Origin: Megamerina dolium
Taxonomy: Eukaryota > Arthropoda > Insecta > Diptera > Megamerinidae
Direction: 5' to 3'
Assembly (NCBI GenBank): GCA_963854835.1
Contig: OY978525.1
Location: 62,909,355-62,973,354, forward strand
DNA length: 64,000 bases
Part shown: piece after piece, positions 21,804-31,766 of the stretch
Layout: every line of letters starts with the position of its first letter
How positions within the stretch are numbered: the first letter of the stretch is position 1
Position numbers and translations under genes: made by a program
Notes under the pieces: model-generated
Seen by the model: only the letters and a program-made list of their open reading frames with translations
What the model was told of the DNA's origin: nothing
Databases searched by the model: none

Positions 21804-22148
21804 TGCTTTAACTCAACGAAACCATCACATGTATCGCTACCTACAGCAATTGATGCATTTGAGCCAAGCACTGCAAGAAAAACGACCGCAACATCCTGAA
21901 AAGGCATATGACAGCCAGAGCCAGCCTTTGAAAACGGACCGAATTAAGTTGTATACCGCAGCAGACAGCTGTACTTAGTACGGCTGTGTGATTAATCTAT
22001 TATTCGAATAATTTTATTCATCAAAATTCTAATATTGTAAATCAAAACATGATTTTTCGATCATTTAAAATTTTGATTAATCAAACAAATTTTCACTTTT
22101 AGCTTACCTTAGTTTTTGAAATTTTCTTTTGAAATAAAAACTTCAAAA
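21804..22148 (-). repeat. Right inverted arm (345 bp)
   Basis: Near-perfect inverse of 19094-19438, ending TTGAAATAAAAACTTCAAAA. Here the plus strand reads the mariner segment (HHMYRYLQQLMHLSQALQEK), but it is cut off at 21804, so this arm is the derived copy. Confidence 0.92.
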
Positions 22149-22149
22149 G

Positions 22150-22237
22150 GGTTCAGCTATGAAAAGTTGCCTGTCCTTTGTATTGGACAGTAATAGATGA
22201 GAAGCTCGGCCACTGAGCCCTACGGGGCTTTTACTGC

Positions 22238-22242
<5 letters not shown>
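22150..22242 (+). repeat. Diverged SINE-tail-like scrap
   Basis: Contains GAAGCTCGGCCACTGAGCCC followed by TACGGGGCTTTTACTGCC, resembling the last ~60 bp of the SINE bodies at 29360-29410 and 45915-45960. No tRNA head. Possibly a related SINE family sharing its 3' end. Confidence 0.55.
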
Positions 22243-22305
<63 letters not shown>

Positions 22306-22326
22306 TATATACATATGATCTATATA
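22243..22326. repeat. (TA)n tract
   Basis: TA repeat ending at the left end of mariner copy B. Confidence 0.92.
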
Positions 22327-23551
22327 AAGGGTTATCCATTTTGCGGTTTCAAAAGTAAATGTAAATAAAACACATATAAAATATTTTTTATCATATTTCT
22401 TTTTTATTATAAAGTTGACATTATGTGTGAAATACTAAATCATTTAAATGACCACCACGCGAATTGTTGCAAGCATCGATTCTTTTGAGGTAATTTTCGA
22501 CCACTTTTTGACACATATTGGGCGGTATCTCAGCCATAACATGACGAATGTTGGTTTTTAGGTGCTCAAGAGTTAAAGGTTTATCTGCATAAACACGGTC
22601 TTTCGCGTAGCCCTACAAAAAAAGTCAAGCGGTGTCAAATCGCATGATCTTGGTGGCCACTTGATATCGCCACGACGAGAAATTACGCGGCCAGAAAATT
22701 TCTCTTGCAATAAAGCCATATTCGCTCGAGTTGTGTGGCATGTGGCACCGTCTTGTTGAAACCACATATTCTCTAAGTCGTATTCTTCAATAGCAGGCAA
22801 AAAAAAGACGGTTATCATTTGACCATAATGCTCCGAATTGACGGTGACAGTCGTTCCATCGTCGTTTTCGAAGAAGTAAGGTCCAATCATACCTCCGGAC
22901 CAAAGAGCGCACCAAGCAGTGACTTTTTGTGGATGTATTGGCCTCTCTTCAATTACTTGAGGATTCTCAGAACCCCAAATACGACAATTTTGTTTGTTAA
23001 CATACCCACCGAATGAGAAATGTGCTTCGTCGCTGAAGATAATTTTGTTCGAAAAATCGTTGTGTTGTTGTGTGAGCTGGATTTTATATGGATGTAGGTG
23101 TAGATCCAAATGCAAAATACGCCATAATGTGCCGTAAGACAGTCCTAATTCCTGAGAACGACGAGGAATCGACACATTCGGGTCTTCGGCAACACTTTCA
23201 CTTACAGCAGCGATATTTTCGGTGGTACGAGCGAAACGATGATGCACAGGCCTTACAATATCTGTAACCGATCCAGTCTCTTCATATTTCTTCACAATTT
23301 TGCCAATTGCTTGCGTAGTTGGACGATTATGTAAACCATAATCTCCTCTTAAAGCACGATATATGGCTGTGGCAGAATCACCATTTTTGTAGTAGGTTTT
23401 TACAATTTTAATGCGTTGTGCGATAGTTAAGCGATCCATTTTCGCAAATGTCAGACTTTGAACTGAAAAAGAAAGAAATTGTTTTAACAACTCAGTTTGA
23501 CAGATGTCGAATTCTAGCCCTATACTTTTGAAACCGCGAAATGGATAACCC
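22327..23551 (-). mobile_element. DD41D mariner, copy B, internally deleted
   Basis: Left end AAGGGTTATCCATTTTGCGG, right end the inverse (CCGCGAAATGGATAACCC), with TA on both sides and TA repeats beyond. It has the same ~75-bp deletion, the same post-catalytic frameshift and the same shortened terminus as copy A, in opposite orientation. Confidence 0.9.
22421..23439 (-). pseudogene. DD41D mariner transposase, defective (copy B)
   Basis: Almost identical in translation to copy A, with for example T to I in SATAIYRAL and V to M in SGGMIGPYF. The inter-domain segment of about 23 residues is missing (LTQQ-H-N-DFSNK junction), and the frame is lost after LTPLDFF. It keeps the FSDEAHF, QQDGATCH and TPLD catalytic motifs. 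Together A and B show that a defective source was mobilised in trans at least once. Confidence 0.85.
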
Positions 23552-23589
23552 TATATATATACATATGTATATATTATGTATATACATAC

Positions 23590-23681
<92 letters not shown>
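23552..23681. repeat. (TA)n microsatellite
   Basis: About 125 bp of TA with a few ACATAC interruptions between mariner copy B and RTE copy 2. Confidence 0.93.
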
Positions 23682-23683
<2 letters not shown>

Positions 23684-26085
23684 TACCCAGAACTACCCTA
23701 CCTTACTATATTATTGGGGCCCACCACGTGGCGACCACCGGGCAACGTTCTCTTGGCACCCGCTGGGAGGCGGCTGACGTGAATGGCGAAAATCTCCTCG
23801 GTTAGAGGTTGTGCGTTGGGTTTGGGTCCCAAGCCACATAAAAAATCCCTCCAATGAAAAAAACAGCAATGCCTCGGATAAGGACTACCGCTTTTGTTGA
23901 TGACCCTCGCAAACGAAAAAAGGACCATGATTTACGGATATGCACCTGGAATGTCCGATCCCTTTATAGGAAGGGTGCCTCTATCCAGCTGGTTGATGTC
24001 CTCGAAAAATACAGAGCTGACATCACCGCTCTCCAGGAAATGGGATGGACGGGACAGGGCTGCTCCAAAAGAGCGTCCTGTGACATTAACTACAGTTGCC
24101 ATGCTGAAAGCACGAATTAGGATGTGGATTTTTGGTCAGCAAGAGACTACGACATCTTGTCTCACATTTCATGCCTGTGAACGAACGGCTGGCCACAATC
24201 TGCATCAAGGCAAAATTCTTTAAGATCAGCCTTATATGTGCCACGCTCCGACGGATGAGAAGGACAATGTGACCAAGGCGAGCTTCTTTTAGTGCCTCGA
24301 AGAAGCTTACGATCGCTGCCCCCGCCACGATATCAAAATCGTGCTTGGCGACTTTAATGCCAGGGTGGGCAAGGAAGGTACCTTTGGTCCAACTGTCGGA
24401 AAATTCAGCCTCCACTAGAACACCTCCGATAACGGAATGAGGCTGATTGACTTCACCGCAGCACGAAACATGGTAATTGGTGGTACCAGATTCTAGCATC
24501 TCGACATCCACAAAGCGACGTGGCCGTCCCCAAATCAACCTACCAGAAACCAAATTGATCATGTGGTGATTGACGGAAGGCATGCTTCCAGTGTGATGGA
24601 CGTGAAATCGATCCGTGGTGCCAACATCGACTCGGATCACTACCTTGTGGCAGCTAAGGTGTGCACACATTTATGTGTCGCAAACAACAAGAGAAGTCCC
24701 ACACACAGAAAGCTCGACGTCAGTAAGCTGCGATCACCAGAGACAGCAGATGCATGTTCCACTCGACTATCGGATCTGCTTATGCAGAACACTCCCCCAT
24801 TTGATGATACATGCGCATGGACACATATATCCGACTCCATGAAGAGTGCAGGGAGACGTCTTTTCAGGCGCAAGAAAAGATAACAAGAAAGTGAGGAGAT
24901 AGAATGAGACTCGAAAATTCTTCGAATAGATCAAACGCCTGAGTGGCGGTTTAAATCCCGGAGCATCTTGTCGTGATGGAAATGGGAATCTGTTTACAGA
25001 TGTCCAGAGTGTACTGAGCCTATGGAGGGAAGACTTCTCCACGTTACTGAATGGCGATGCTACGAACAATTCCGCCAGTGGAGGAGATTGCCCGATAACC
25101 CCAATTACAGATGATGGTGTTGATGTTCCACCACCCGACTATGACGAGGTTGAAACGGCCATTTTAAGGCTGAAGAACAACAAAGCTGCAGGTGCTGATG
25201 CCTGCTTACCGAGTTGTTTAAGACCGGCGGCGATGAGCTGCTCGCCTGCATGTACCAGCTCATAATATGGTCGGATGAAAGCATGCCTGATGACTGGAGG
25301 CTCAGTGTTGTCTGTCCCGTACATAAAAAAGGAGACCCCACAATTTGCGCCAACTACCGTGGAATAAATCTCCTGAGCATCGCATACAAGGTTCTATCGA
25401 GCGTATTGTGTGAAAGATTGAAGCCCATGCTCAACAACCTGATTGGACCTTATCATTGTGGCTTCAGACCTGGTAAATCTACCATCGACCAAATTTTCAC
25501 ACTGCGCCAAATCCTGGAGAAGACCCAAGAAAAACAGATCGACACACACCACCTATTTGTTGATTATAAAGCCGCTTTCGACAGTCCGGTAGGGGATTAC
25601 CTCTACGCAACAATGTCTGAGTTCAGTATCCCTGCAAAGCTCATTCGACTTTGTAGAATGACACTGCATAACTCCCGTTGTGCAGTGAAATTTGGGAAGG
25701 ACCGAACGGGGTTTCAGACAAGGTGATACGTTCTCGTTCGATTTCTACGACATAATGGCACTATCTTCAACAAAAGTGTCATGCTGGTAGCGTTCATGCT
25801 GCATGACATAATCGCATGAACACGCGAGCAGTCAGTGCAGCATTCTCAGAGTTAGAGAGTCGCGTCGGATGGGTCTTACGGTGAACGAGGGCAAGGCAAA
25901 GTAACTAGTGTCAACAAAAAAAAGTCCCGGCGTCTTGAACAGCACGTCACTGTTGGCAACTACGCTTTTGAAGTAGTAAGGGACTTTGTCTATCTCGGAA
26001 CCAGCATTAACAGCAGTTATGACGGCATCCTGGAGATATTACGAAGGCTCACTCTTGCAAACAGGTGCTACTTTGGGCTAGAATC
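23684..26085 (+). mobile_element. RTE-like LINE, copy 2 (5' end present, 3' end missing)
   Basis: The only RTE copy here that reaches the endonuclease start. It opens with a GC-richer leader (CCACGTGGCGACCACCGGGC), then endonuclease and RT regions, and ends at about 26085 within the RT C-terminal part. Many frameshifts. Confidence 0.8.
23854..26060 (+). pseudogene. RTE-like ORF2 (endonuclease and reverse transcriptase), degraded
   Basis: The N-terminal endonuclease is clear at 23854-24060: DLRICTWNVRSLYRKGA, then VDVLEKYRADITALQEMGW. Its C-terminal part is at about 24540-24660 (VVIDGRHASSVMDVKSIRGA, IDSDHYLVAAKV). The RT part runs 25090-25730 (CPVHKKGDPTICANYRGINL, QCGFRPGKSTIDQIF-like segment, VDYKAAFDS), breaks at about 25726, and continues in pieces with the catalytic YADD region destroyed (about 25780-25830). 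The related copy at 35243-36825 shows the undamaged order. Non-functional. Confidence 0.8.
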
Positions 26086-26395
26086 TGCATGTCTTGGGTT
26101 CATGATATGACTCACCTCATGAATATGTAGCAAATAATGTGAAAATAACACATGGGATTATTCATACGCATATACACTATGCCAGTGCATAGTTTCTTTG
26201 AAGCTTCGTAGAAGTTCGGGAATTAAATCGGGCAGTTACAGTGAACTAAACAATGTGAGAGAGGGATGCGTATGATGGTCAGTATCGCATAATCTGACAA
26301 AACGTTGCTACATAATACGGGTGTGGCATCAGAGGCTTATATATTGCTCAAGCCACAATCTTAAAATCACCTTTTACGTGACAACAATTTCGGGA
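26086..26395. other. No recognised feature
   Basis: Between the RTE and the BEL/Pao gag scraps. It could be diverged BEL/Pao sequence, but I cannot support that. Confidence 0.35.
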
Positions 26396-26403
26396 GGCCA
26401 ATA

Positions 26404-26803
26404 TTAGGCGGAATAGAATGTATTGCCATTCGAATACAAGTCCTCTCGTTGATTGACCAAGCCTTTTATGGGGAGTAATACGCATAACTCAATATTCCGT
26501 TGGATATCTGTATGGAAAGTATTACGTCTGATAAATACTTTTGACGGGAGTTGTCCTCTTTTTCGGTCTGTAAGTTCGATCCTATGTATCTGGGGGGAGC
26601 ATTGTATAATGGCGAACTTTCCGCTTTGCTCTCGGGTCATGCCGTGCTCTGTGAAGCAGGGAATGATGTTGCTTTCCACAAAGACGGCATGAAAACTCGC
26701 TATGGCACTTTGCAAGGGTATGTGAAGTTGCCAAGCAGTTTATGCAAATCTTCTGCTGACTCACAAAGAGTATTCTCTCTTCAACCGTAAGTTTGAGGAA
26801 CAC
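26404..26803 (-). pseudogene. BEL/Pao-type Gag C-terminus with zinc knuckles (diverged copy)
   Basis: The minus-strand frame 26803-26582 reads FLKLTVEERILFVSQQKICI, then NCLATSHTLAKCHSEFSCRL and CGKQHHSLLH, the paired cysteine-histidine knuckles at the end of BEL/Pao Gag. A second frame (26715-26404) continues beyond with no clear assignment. It duplicates the type of sequence found at 27080-27330 but is clearly different, so two elements are juxtaposed. Confidence 0.65.
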
Positions 26804-27078
26804 TGTGCATTGTCGTAATGAATGAATGTTTAATGAAATAACACTCTTAGTTGTTTGGAGGGATTTATCGGGAATTGTATCGTGTTTTCGACTACTTACT
26901 TGTGTCGAAGCTTATCACATCGAGCGTAAGGAGATGAATAGGGAAGTTTATCGAAACTGATTCTGCTGTGGAACGATGAAACCGTTCTGCAGGATGACGT
27001 ATTTATTGGATTGAGGATTGTCGTGGTGGAAGCTGTATCCAAAGTTGTATTGCATTTTTCCTTTGCAGCAACTTGCAG

Positions 27079-28600
27079 CTAAGAAGTGCAAGTACGCTGA
27101 CAAGTAAGTTTAGCTGATGTTTCAGTGGGAGTTGACTCGGGAGTTGCATCACAACCAGTGCTGGAAGCATTCTCTAGCCTATGAGGTAGGGAATTCTGTC
27201 TTTGTCGACACGATGAGAATGTATACCGGCTTTTACAGTTATATAATTGTGAGAATTTGCCAAACAGTTGGTACACAATTTGTGTTTTTTAACGAGGTTG
27301 TAGCGTTCATCAACCAATAGCTTCAGAAAATCGGGACAATGGCGAAGAGGGTGTGTCTTTCGGCACAATGGACAACCGTGATAGGTGACACTGTCACGAT
27401 AAATGCTAATTCCCTGTGACTCTACCGGAGGTCTATTTGTACGCTGGGGAGGGTTGAATCGACCGTGTTGCTGATTCGATGGTTGCTTGAGTTGCCGAGT
27501 TGGTGGTTGGCTGGATTGCCGAGAACCATTTCGGATATCTGCGACTGATTCCAAAATCTGATACCGATCTGTAAGAAAGGCATCGAAGTCGCTCCAATTA
27601 GGGATTTCACGTTTATTTTTTAATGATAGCTCCCAAAGACACAAGGTGGTATACGGGAGTTTTGTGGAGCACAAATACAAAAAAATATCGTCCCAGTGAC
27701 TTGTGTCCATCTGCAGGAGCTTCAAGTTCGTGATGCAGTCGTTTAGTGTGCGCTGTAAGCGCTTCAAATGCGGGCTAGTTTCGTACACGACCGGTTGCAA
27801 GTTCAAGAGGGATTTCAACTGGGTGTTAATAAGTATACGTTTATTTTCGTAGCGTTCTTCCAAGTTGTACCACGCTATCGAGAAGCCATTAGTCAACAGA
27901 GTTGACTTTATGATACTGTGTGCTTCGCCACGGGTTTTTTGTAACAAATGGTACAACTTTTCTACGGGACTTAGGCGGGGATTGTTTCTATACAAGGCCG
28001 TGAACATATCGCGGAAGCTAGGCCACGAAACATAATCGCCCATAAAAAATGGTGTGTCGCATGGAGGCAGCGGAACAGCAGGAAATGAAGGTTGACGGGG
28101 TATGTTTTCAGCGGGAGAAGAGCAAACTGCGGGGGATGCCACCTCGGAACTCAGCTTGTGAAGAACAGCAGGAAATGAAGGTTGACGGGGTATGTTTTCA
28201 GCGGGAGAAGAGCAAACTGCGGGGGATACCACTTCGGAACTCAACTCGTGAAGATTAGCGTTGATTGCAGAGAGGCACCGGACATAAGAGGTTAGGCACT
28301 CCCTATATGCCTCTTTAATTTGATTAACGTCATATCTTCAGCTACTTCCTCTGTTATGAGAGAGTAATATGCCGTTTTGCAATCACTCCATAGGGATTGC
28401 AATTGCTTTTTCTGTGCCTTCAAGCTAATTTTGTTATGAGCTTCTGGGTTGATGGCATGAAATTTGCTATCAAATTCAATAATATCTTCCACGGTAGCTC
28501 TGATGAGATTGTAAGCTGACATCCTGTTAGCAATTGTAGAATCACAGATATAATACGGGTAAAGTTTAAAAAAAAAAAACGCGAGAGAATTGCTGGCCAA
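27079..28600 (-). pseudogene. BEL/Pao-type Gag, nearly full length but frameshifted
   Basis: N-terminal part at about 28530-28300 (SAYNLIRATVEDIIEFDSKF). Then a 356-codon open frame (28244-27174) has the DYVSWPSFRDMFTALYRNNP core, LLQKTRGEAHSIIK, the helical region WDDIFLYLCSTKLPYTTL, a Gln/Pro/Asn-rich linker, and knuckles CPLCRKTHPLRHCPDF and CTNCLANSH. The frame shifts just after this, and the last knuckle (CKSRYTFSSCRQRQNSL) is read separately at 27276-27079. A 30-residue tandem duplication lies at the frame's start. No pol or LTR adjoins. The antisense LINE begins at about 28660. Confidence 0.8.
28073..28252 (-). repeat. Two tandem 90-bp units inside BEL/Pao gag
   Basis: 28073-28162 and 28163-28252 are near-identical (each starts GAACAGCAGGAAATGAAGGT on the plus strand). 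In frame this duplicates the SPAVCSSPAENIPRQPSFPA segment. The relative at 12259-12720 has a single unit, so the duplication is specific to this copy or subfamily. Confidence 0.9.
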
Positions 28601-28662
28601 TCTGGAGTTAAGTTGCCTTTTAGCACGATTTGTCAAAAAATGGTGCCGGCATACATTACATT

Positions 28663-30816
28663 TCAGAGTGTTGGGCCCAGTGGAGCGCCGCTAGTTACCT
28701 TGTACGTTTCTACACCAGCGTCAGTATCATAGAACAGGACTCTGTTATCGAAGTAGCTCGCTATTATTCGCTGATGGTACACAGGTACCGCGAAACTTTT
28801 GAGGGCACTCATAATCTGAGCCCACTCATTTATGTCCAACGTTACCACTGCGCAGTACTTCTTCGTGCCGAATCTCCACCGTGTCCCCCTAGTGGCTTAA
28901 CGAGCAATACTCATGACGGCTTGGATTGCGTCCATCGTTGATCGTGCTTTTCTAAAGCCGTATTGATTTGGCGAGAGCCCTTTTGGTTTCTCCAAGTGCG
29001 CCTGTAATCGGTCACATACGATGCGCGCTAGTATTTTTCCAAGGGTATCTAGCATACATGTGGGTGCATGTATGCTCAGTGGTTAGTGTGTTCGCCTTCT
29101 GATCTGTAGGTCGTGGTTCTATCCCCGGCTGATGCATAACAAATTTAATATCGATAGGATTTTTCTTTCGAAAGGTACCCACCTGTCGGCAAGCAATTGG
29201 CAATTCTTCCGACAGTAACAACTTGCCATGAAAAAGCTTCTAAAAGAACTATGTGACAAAGCTCAAAAAAAGTGATGTCACAAGTGTTCTGCCGTTCGGA
29301 ACCGGTTAAAATAAGGACCTACTTCTAATACTGTCCAAATTTAAGACGCACAACAGTAATGGAAGAGAAGCTCGGCCAGTGAGCCCTTTGGGGATTTAAG
29401 TGCCACATATTAATTTTTTTTTTTTATCTAGCATACACAAAGGACGGTATGACGATGGTTGTTTCGGCTGCTTCCCTGATTTAAGTAGCAGTGCCAGTCT
29501 TTGTTGTTTCCTGGGTTTTGGAAAGACTCCTTCTTTGAGACATGAATCATAGAGTCTAGCGAAAAGCTCCGGTGTCGCCTTGGTCGCTGTTTTCACCGCA
29601 ATGTTTGGAAAATCATCTGGACCCGGGGCTTTGTTATCTGCAATGCGTCTTACGGTGAGAAACACTTCCTGCGTGGTGACTTCCGGGAAGTTAAACTTGT
29701 TGATCCTGGTATAGTGTCGTTTTTTCTTGGCGAGGGAATAGTGTAGAGACTAAATCTTGTAAGAGTGTCGGACACATGGGCTCTCGCTCCTTTCAGCTTC
29801 CTCATAATGGTTTTATTCCCCATTCTCCATTGATCAACTTCTATGCTGTCTCGGAGATCTTTAAAGCAGCTATCCTCTATGGCTTTTTTGAGAACGGCTT
29901 TACCAGTCTTGTATTCTGCCAGCAGCTCTTCTGGTGGTGGTGTACCGCGTGCTCTCTTCAATTTTCTACGTGCATGGTGGAAATATCCTCTGGCGGCCAT
30001 GGTCTTTTCGTGGATATGGTTGTGTCACATGCTTTACTGAGAAGGTCAATGATGCTTTCTGCATTCATCCTCTAGGGAGCTTCTTTTCCGGTGCCATTTT
30101 ACCAGACCATGTTAAAAACTTCAGCGTTGAATGCTTGTTTCCTTTAACCCTTTTGCTACACTTTCCGTGCAGGATATGCGTTATGCTCTATATCTGTTGG
30201 TATTTCAATGACGATAGCTTTGCAGTCGCTATGCGTGTAAATGAGTTAACCGTCCACTTGGCATTGCGTGCTATAGTGATATCTGTGAACATCAAGTCCA
30301 CGATGGAACTACCCCTTTCCGTTTCGAATGTGCGTTTACCAGGCACACTAAGCAGTTCGAGATCAAGCAAGTCCATGCTTTCAAGCAGTACTGTGCCCCG
30401 TTTATATGAGGTCGTGCTTCCCCAGGTAGGAGCGGGTGTTTACCACGCACTTCTGTTACTAGCGCTGTCAGCATTTACTCATATTCTTCCGCGTTCAAGC
30501 TCGGTGGAGCGTAGCAACTGAAGAGATAAATACCTCTCATCTTAAACCAGGTGAAACTATGTTCTACACACTTCATTTTACTCTGCAGTGTTGCGTTCCT
30601 CATTGCCCATACCGCCGACTTATTCGAGCCATCAGATGTGCAGGATTGGTCTTTAATATTTTCATATTGCTCAGATAATAGTATAATATCCACGCTGTGC
30701 TCCTGCATAATTTGCCAGTGGTTGAGGTTGATCTGGCAATAAATGCTGTCTGAGTACCGTTGAAGGCTGTTTATAGACCCTTCACTGCTGTTACATTCGA
30801 ACGCCTTACCTTGCAT
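28663..30816 (-). pseudogene. R1-type LINE ORF2 (endonuclease and partial RT), degraded
   Basis: Endonuclease pieces: WQIMQEHSVDIILLSEQYEN, SAVWAMRNATLQ and IYLFSCYAPPSLN (30816-30475), then RGSSIVDLMFTD (30376-30188). The RT N-terminus shows NKAPGPDDFPNIAVK, QRLALLLKSGKQPKQPSSYR and PLCMLD (29665-29396). The frame is then interrupted by the SINE and resumes with a palm-like piece at 28848-28663 ending GAPLGPTL. The catalytic YADD box is not reached because the copy is truncated. Non-functional. Confidence 0.7.
29059..29424 (+). mobile_element. tRNA-headed SINE, copy 2 (full length)
   Basis: Flanked by a 13-bp target duplication, TATCTAGCATACA (29046-29058 and 29425-29437), inside the LINE RT. 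The head GTGGGTGCATGTATGCTCAG has a slightly mutated A box. The B box region is GGTTCTATCCCC. Body as in copy 1. The 3' tail is T-rich (ATTAATTTTTTTTTTT). Confidence 0.9.
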
Positions 30817-30869
30817 TGTGCATGGAGTGCATAGCAGATTTCTTTTGGTGTGGTTACTTCATTGCGGTC

Positions 30870-31490
30870 CTACACTGTAGTGTTACAGTGTGCGTTTTGA
30901 CCGTAACTTTCATCGTGTGCGATTTTGAGCACACGCTCAACCGCTGATTGGTATACCAACGTCTTTTCTTCTGGCACTCCCTTCAGTTCTATAATCAGCT
31001 CCCGATTAACCGTTCGCCTAATCGCCTTGACATTTGTCCCAAGAGATCTAAGAGAGTTTGAGGTTTTCACCTACCGCGGGATGCCTGTATATGTAGTGTA
31101 CTCAGCCTTCGATATTATTATGGCATTGGGTCTTACCCTTATCGCCCTTGGCTTCTTTATTTTTTCTCCTTAAAGAGAGTCCAGTCGGTCTCTTTGTTTG
31201 TGGCTGTTGCTCCTTTTACTTTTTTCTGCTACATCTCCAGCGTCTCGCCCCTCTTTTTTGCTGCAGGGGATCGTGCATTCTGTACCAGGGTGTTATCTCC
31301 TGTCGTTGCTGTACCGGAGCTGGGTTTTGGCCTTCTCCTTTTCCGTGATTTTGTAACGCTGCTGTACATTTCTCTTTTTGCCAAGATCGAATTGCGCCTT
31401 ATCGGTGTCTTCCTCATTGGTGTCGCCGGTTCCTTCTCGGCGGGTAAAGTTGTAGCTGCTTATATAATCCGCGGCCAGTTGCATTGCATT
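30870..31490 (-). pseudogene. R1-type LINE ORF1 remnant
   Basis: The piece 31070-30870 reads SNSLRSLGTNVKAIRRTVNR followed by ELIIELKGVPEEKTLVYQSA, the RNA-binding-like segment that precedes zinc knuckles in R1-clade ORF1 (compare MLELGENVSRIRKTAKGEIL at about 500 in the other family). The upstream part to about 31490 is basic and charged, with many stops. No intact knuckle was recognised. Confidence 0.55.
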
Positions 31491-31495
31491 CTGCT

Positions 31496-31766
31496 TTATT
31501 TAATGTCATTTTCTTTTTGACTTTGAATTTTAAATCTATCCAGACCTACAATAAAACGAAGTGAAATTGATTGTTTTTTAGCATTACTATCACTGTCCCT
31601 ATTTAGTGGACTAACAGCATTTGATTTGTTGCTTATTCCCTCCCATTTTTTCTTGAAATTGGCTGGGACTGTACCTCTAGTAAATCCTTTTGCTAGGCTT
31701 GGATTCTTCTTCAGCTCTCGAACTAAACTTTCAAACTGTGTGTCGTTTGTTTTAATTTTTTACCAT
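31496..31766 (-). pseudogene. Zeste/Myb-SANT-like DNA-binding fragment (tentative)
   Basis: The minus strand has an open stretch reading TQFESLVRELKKNPSLAKGF, then TVPANFKKKWEGISNKSNAV, ending IKSQ-type residues and a stop at 31496-31498. The spacing of aromatic residues and the NP.LA.G.F ... W..I...LN pattern recall the zeste-type trihelix DNA-binding domain found in many insect repeat-associated proteins. No start codon or partner domain is visible, and the LINE abuts its end. It could equally be a host pseudogene. Confidence 0.3.

Larger units (their letters stand above)
19094..22148. mobile_element. 3.05-kb composite bounded by 345-bp inverted arms (foldback-like), holding mariner, hAT and SINE pieces
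   Basis: Bases 19094-19438 are the reverse complement of 21804-22148 with only about three to five mismatches. The spacer contains the minus-strand remainder of a mariner transposase, a minus-strand hAT transposase remnant and a SINE with its own target duplication. The inner ~100 bp of each arm is itself mariner coding sequence, so the mariner piece was present before the arm was copied in inverse orientation. No target duplication was recognised outside the arms: TA repeats on the left, a SINE-like scrap on the right. Confidence 0.8.
28660..31495 (-). mobile_element. Second R1-type LINE, decayed, 3' truncated
   Basis: Reading leftward: ORF1 C-terminal part (about 31490-30870), endonuclease (30816-30188), linker (30000-29650) and RT (29665-28663). 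It stops in the RT at about 28660, at the junction with BEL/Pao gag. A SINE (29059-29424) is inserted in the RT. Sequence motifs resemble but differ from the family at 1-5889, so it is a separate R1-type family. Confidence 0.75.

Noticed and set aside
29843..30521. Plus-strand 195-codon frame
   Set aside because: Antisense of the LINE endonuclease and linker.
31148..31520. Plus-strand frames rich in Phe/Leu resembling membrane proteins
   Set aside because: They are the antisense of charged LINE ORF1 sequence, which reads as hydrophobic.
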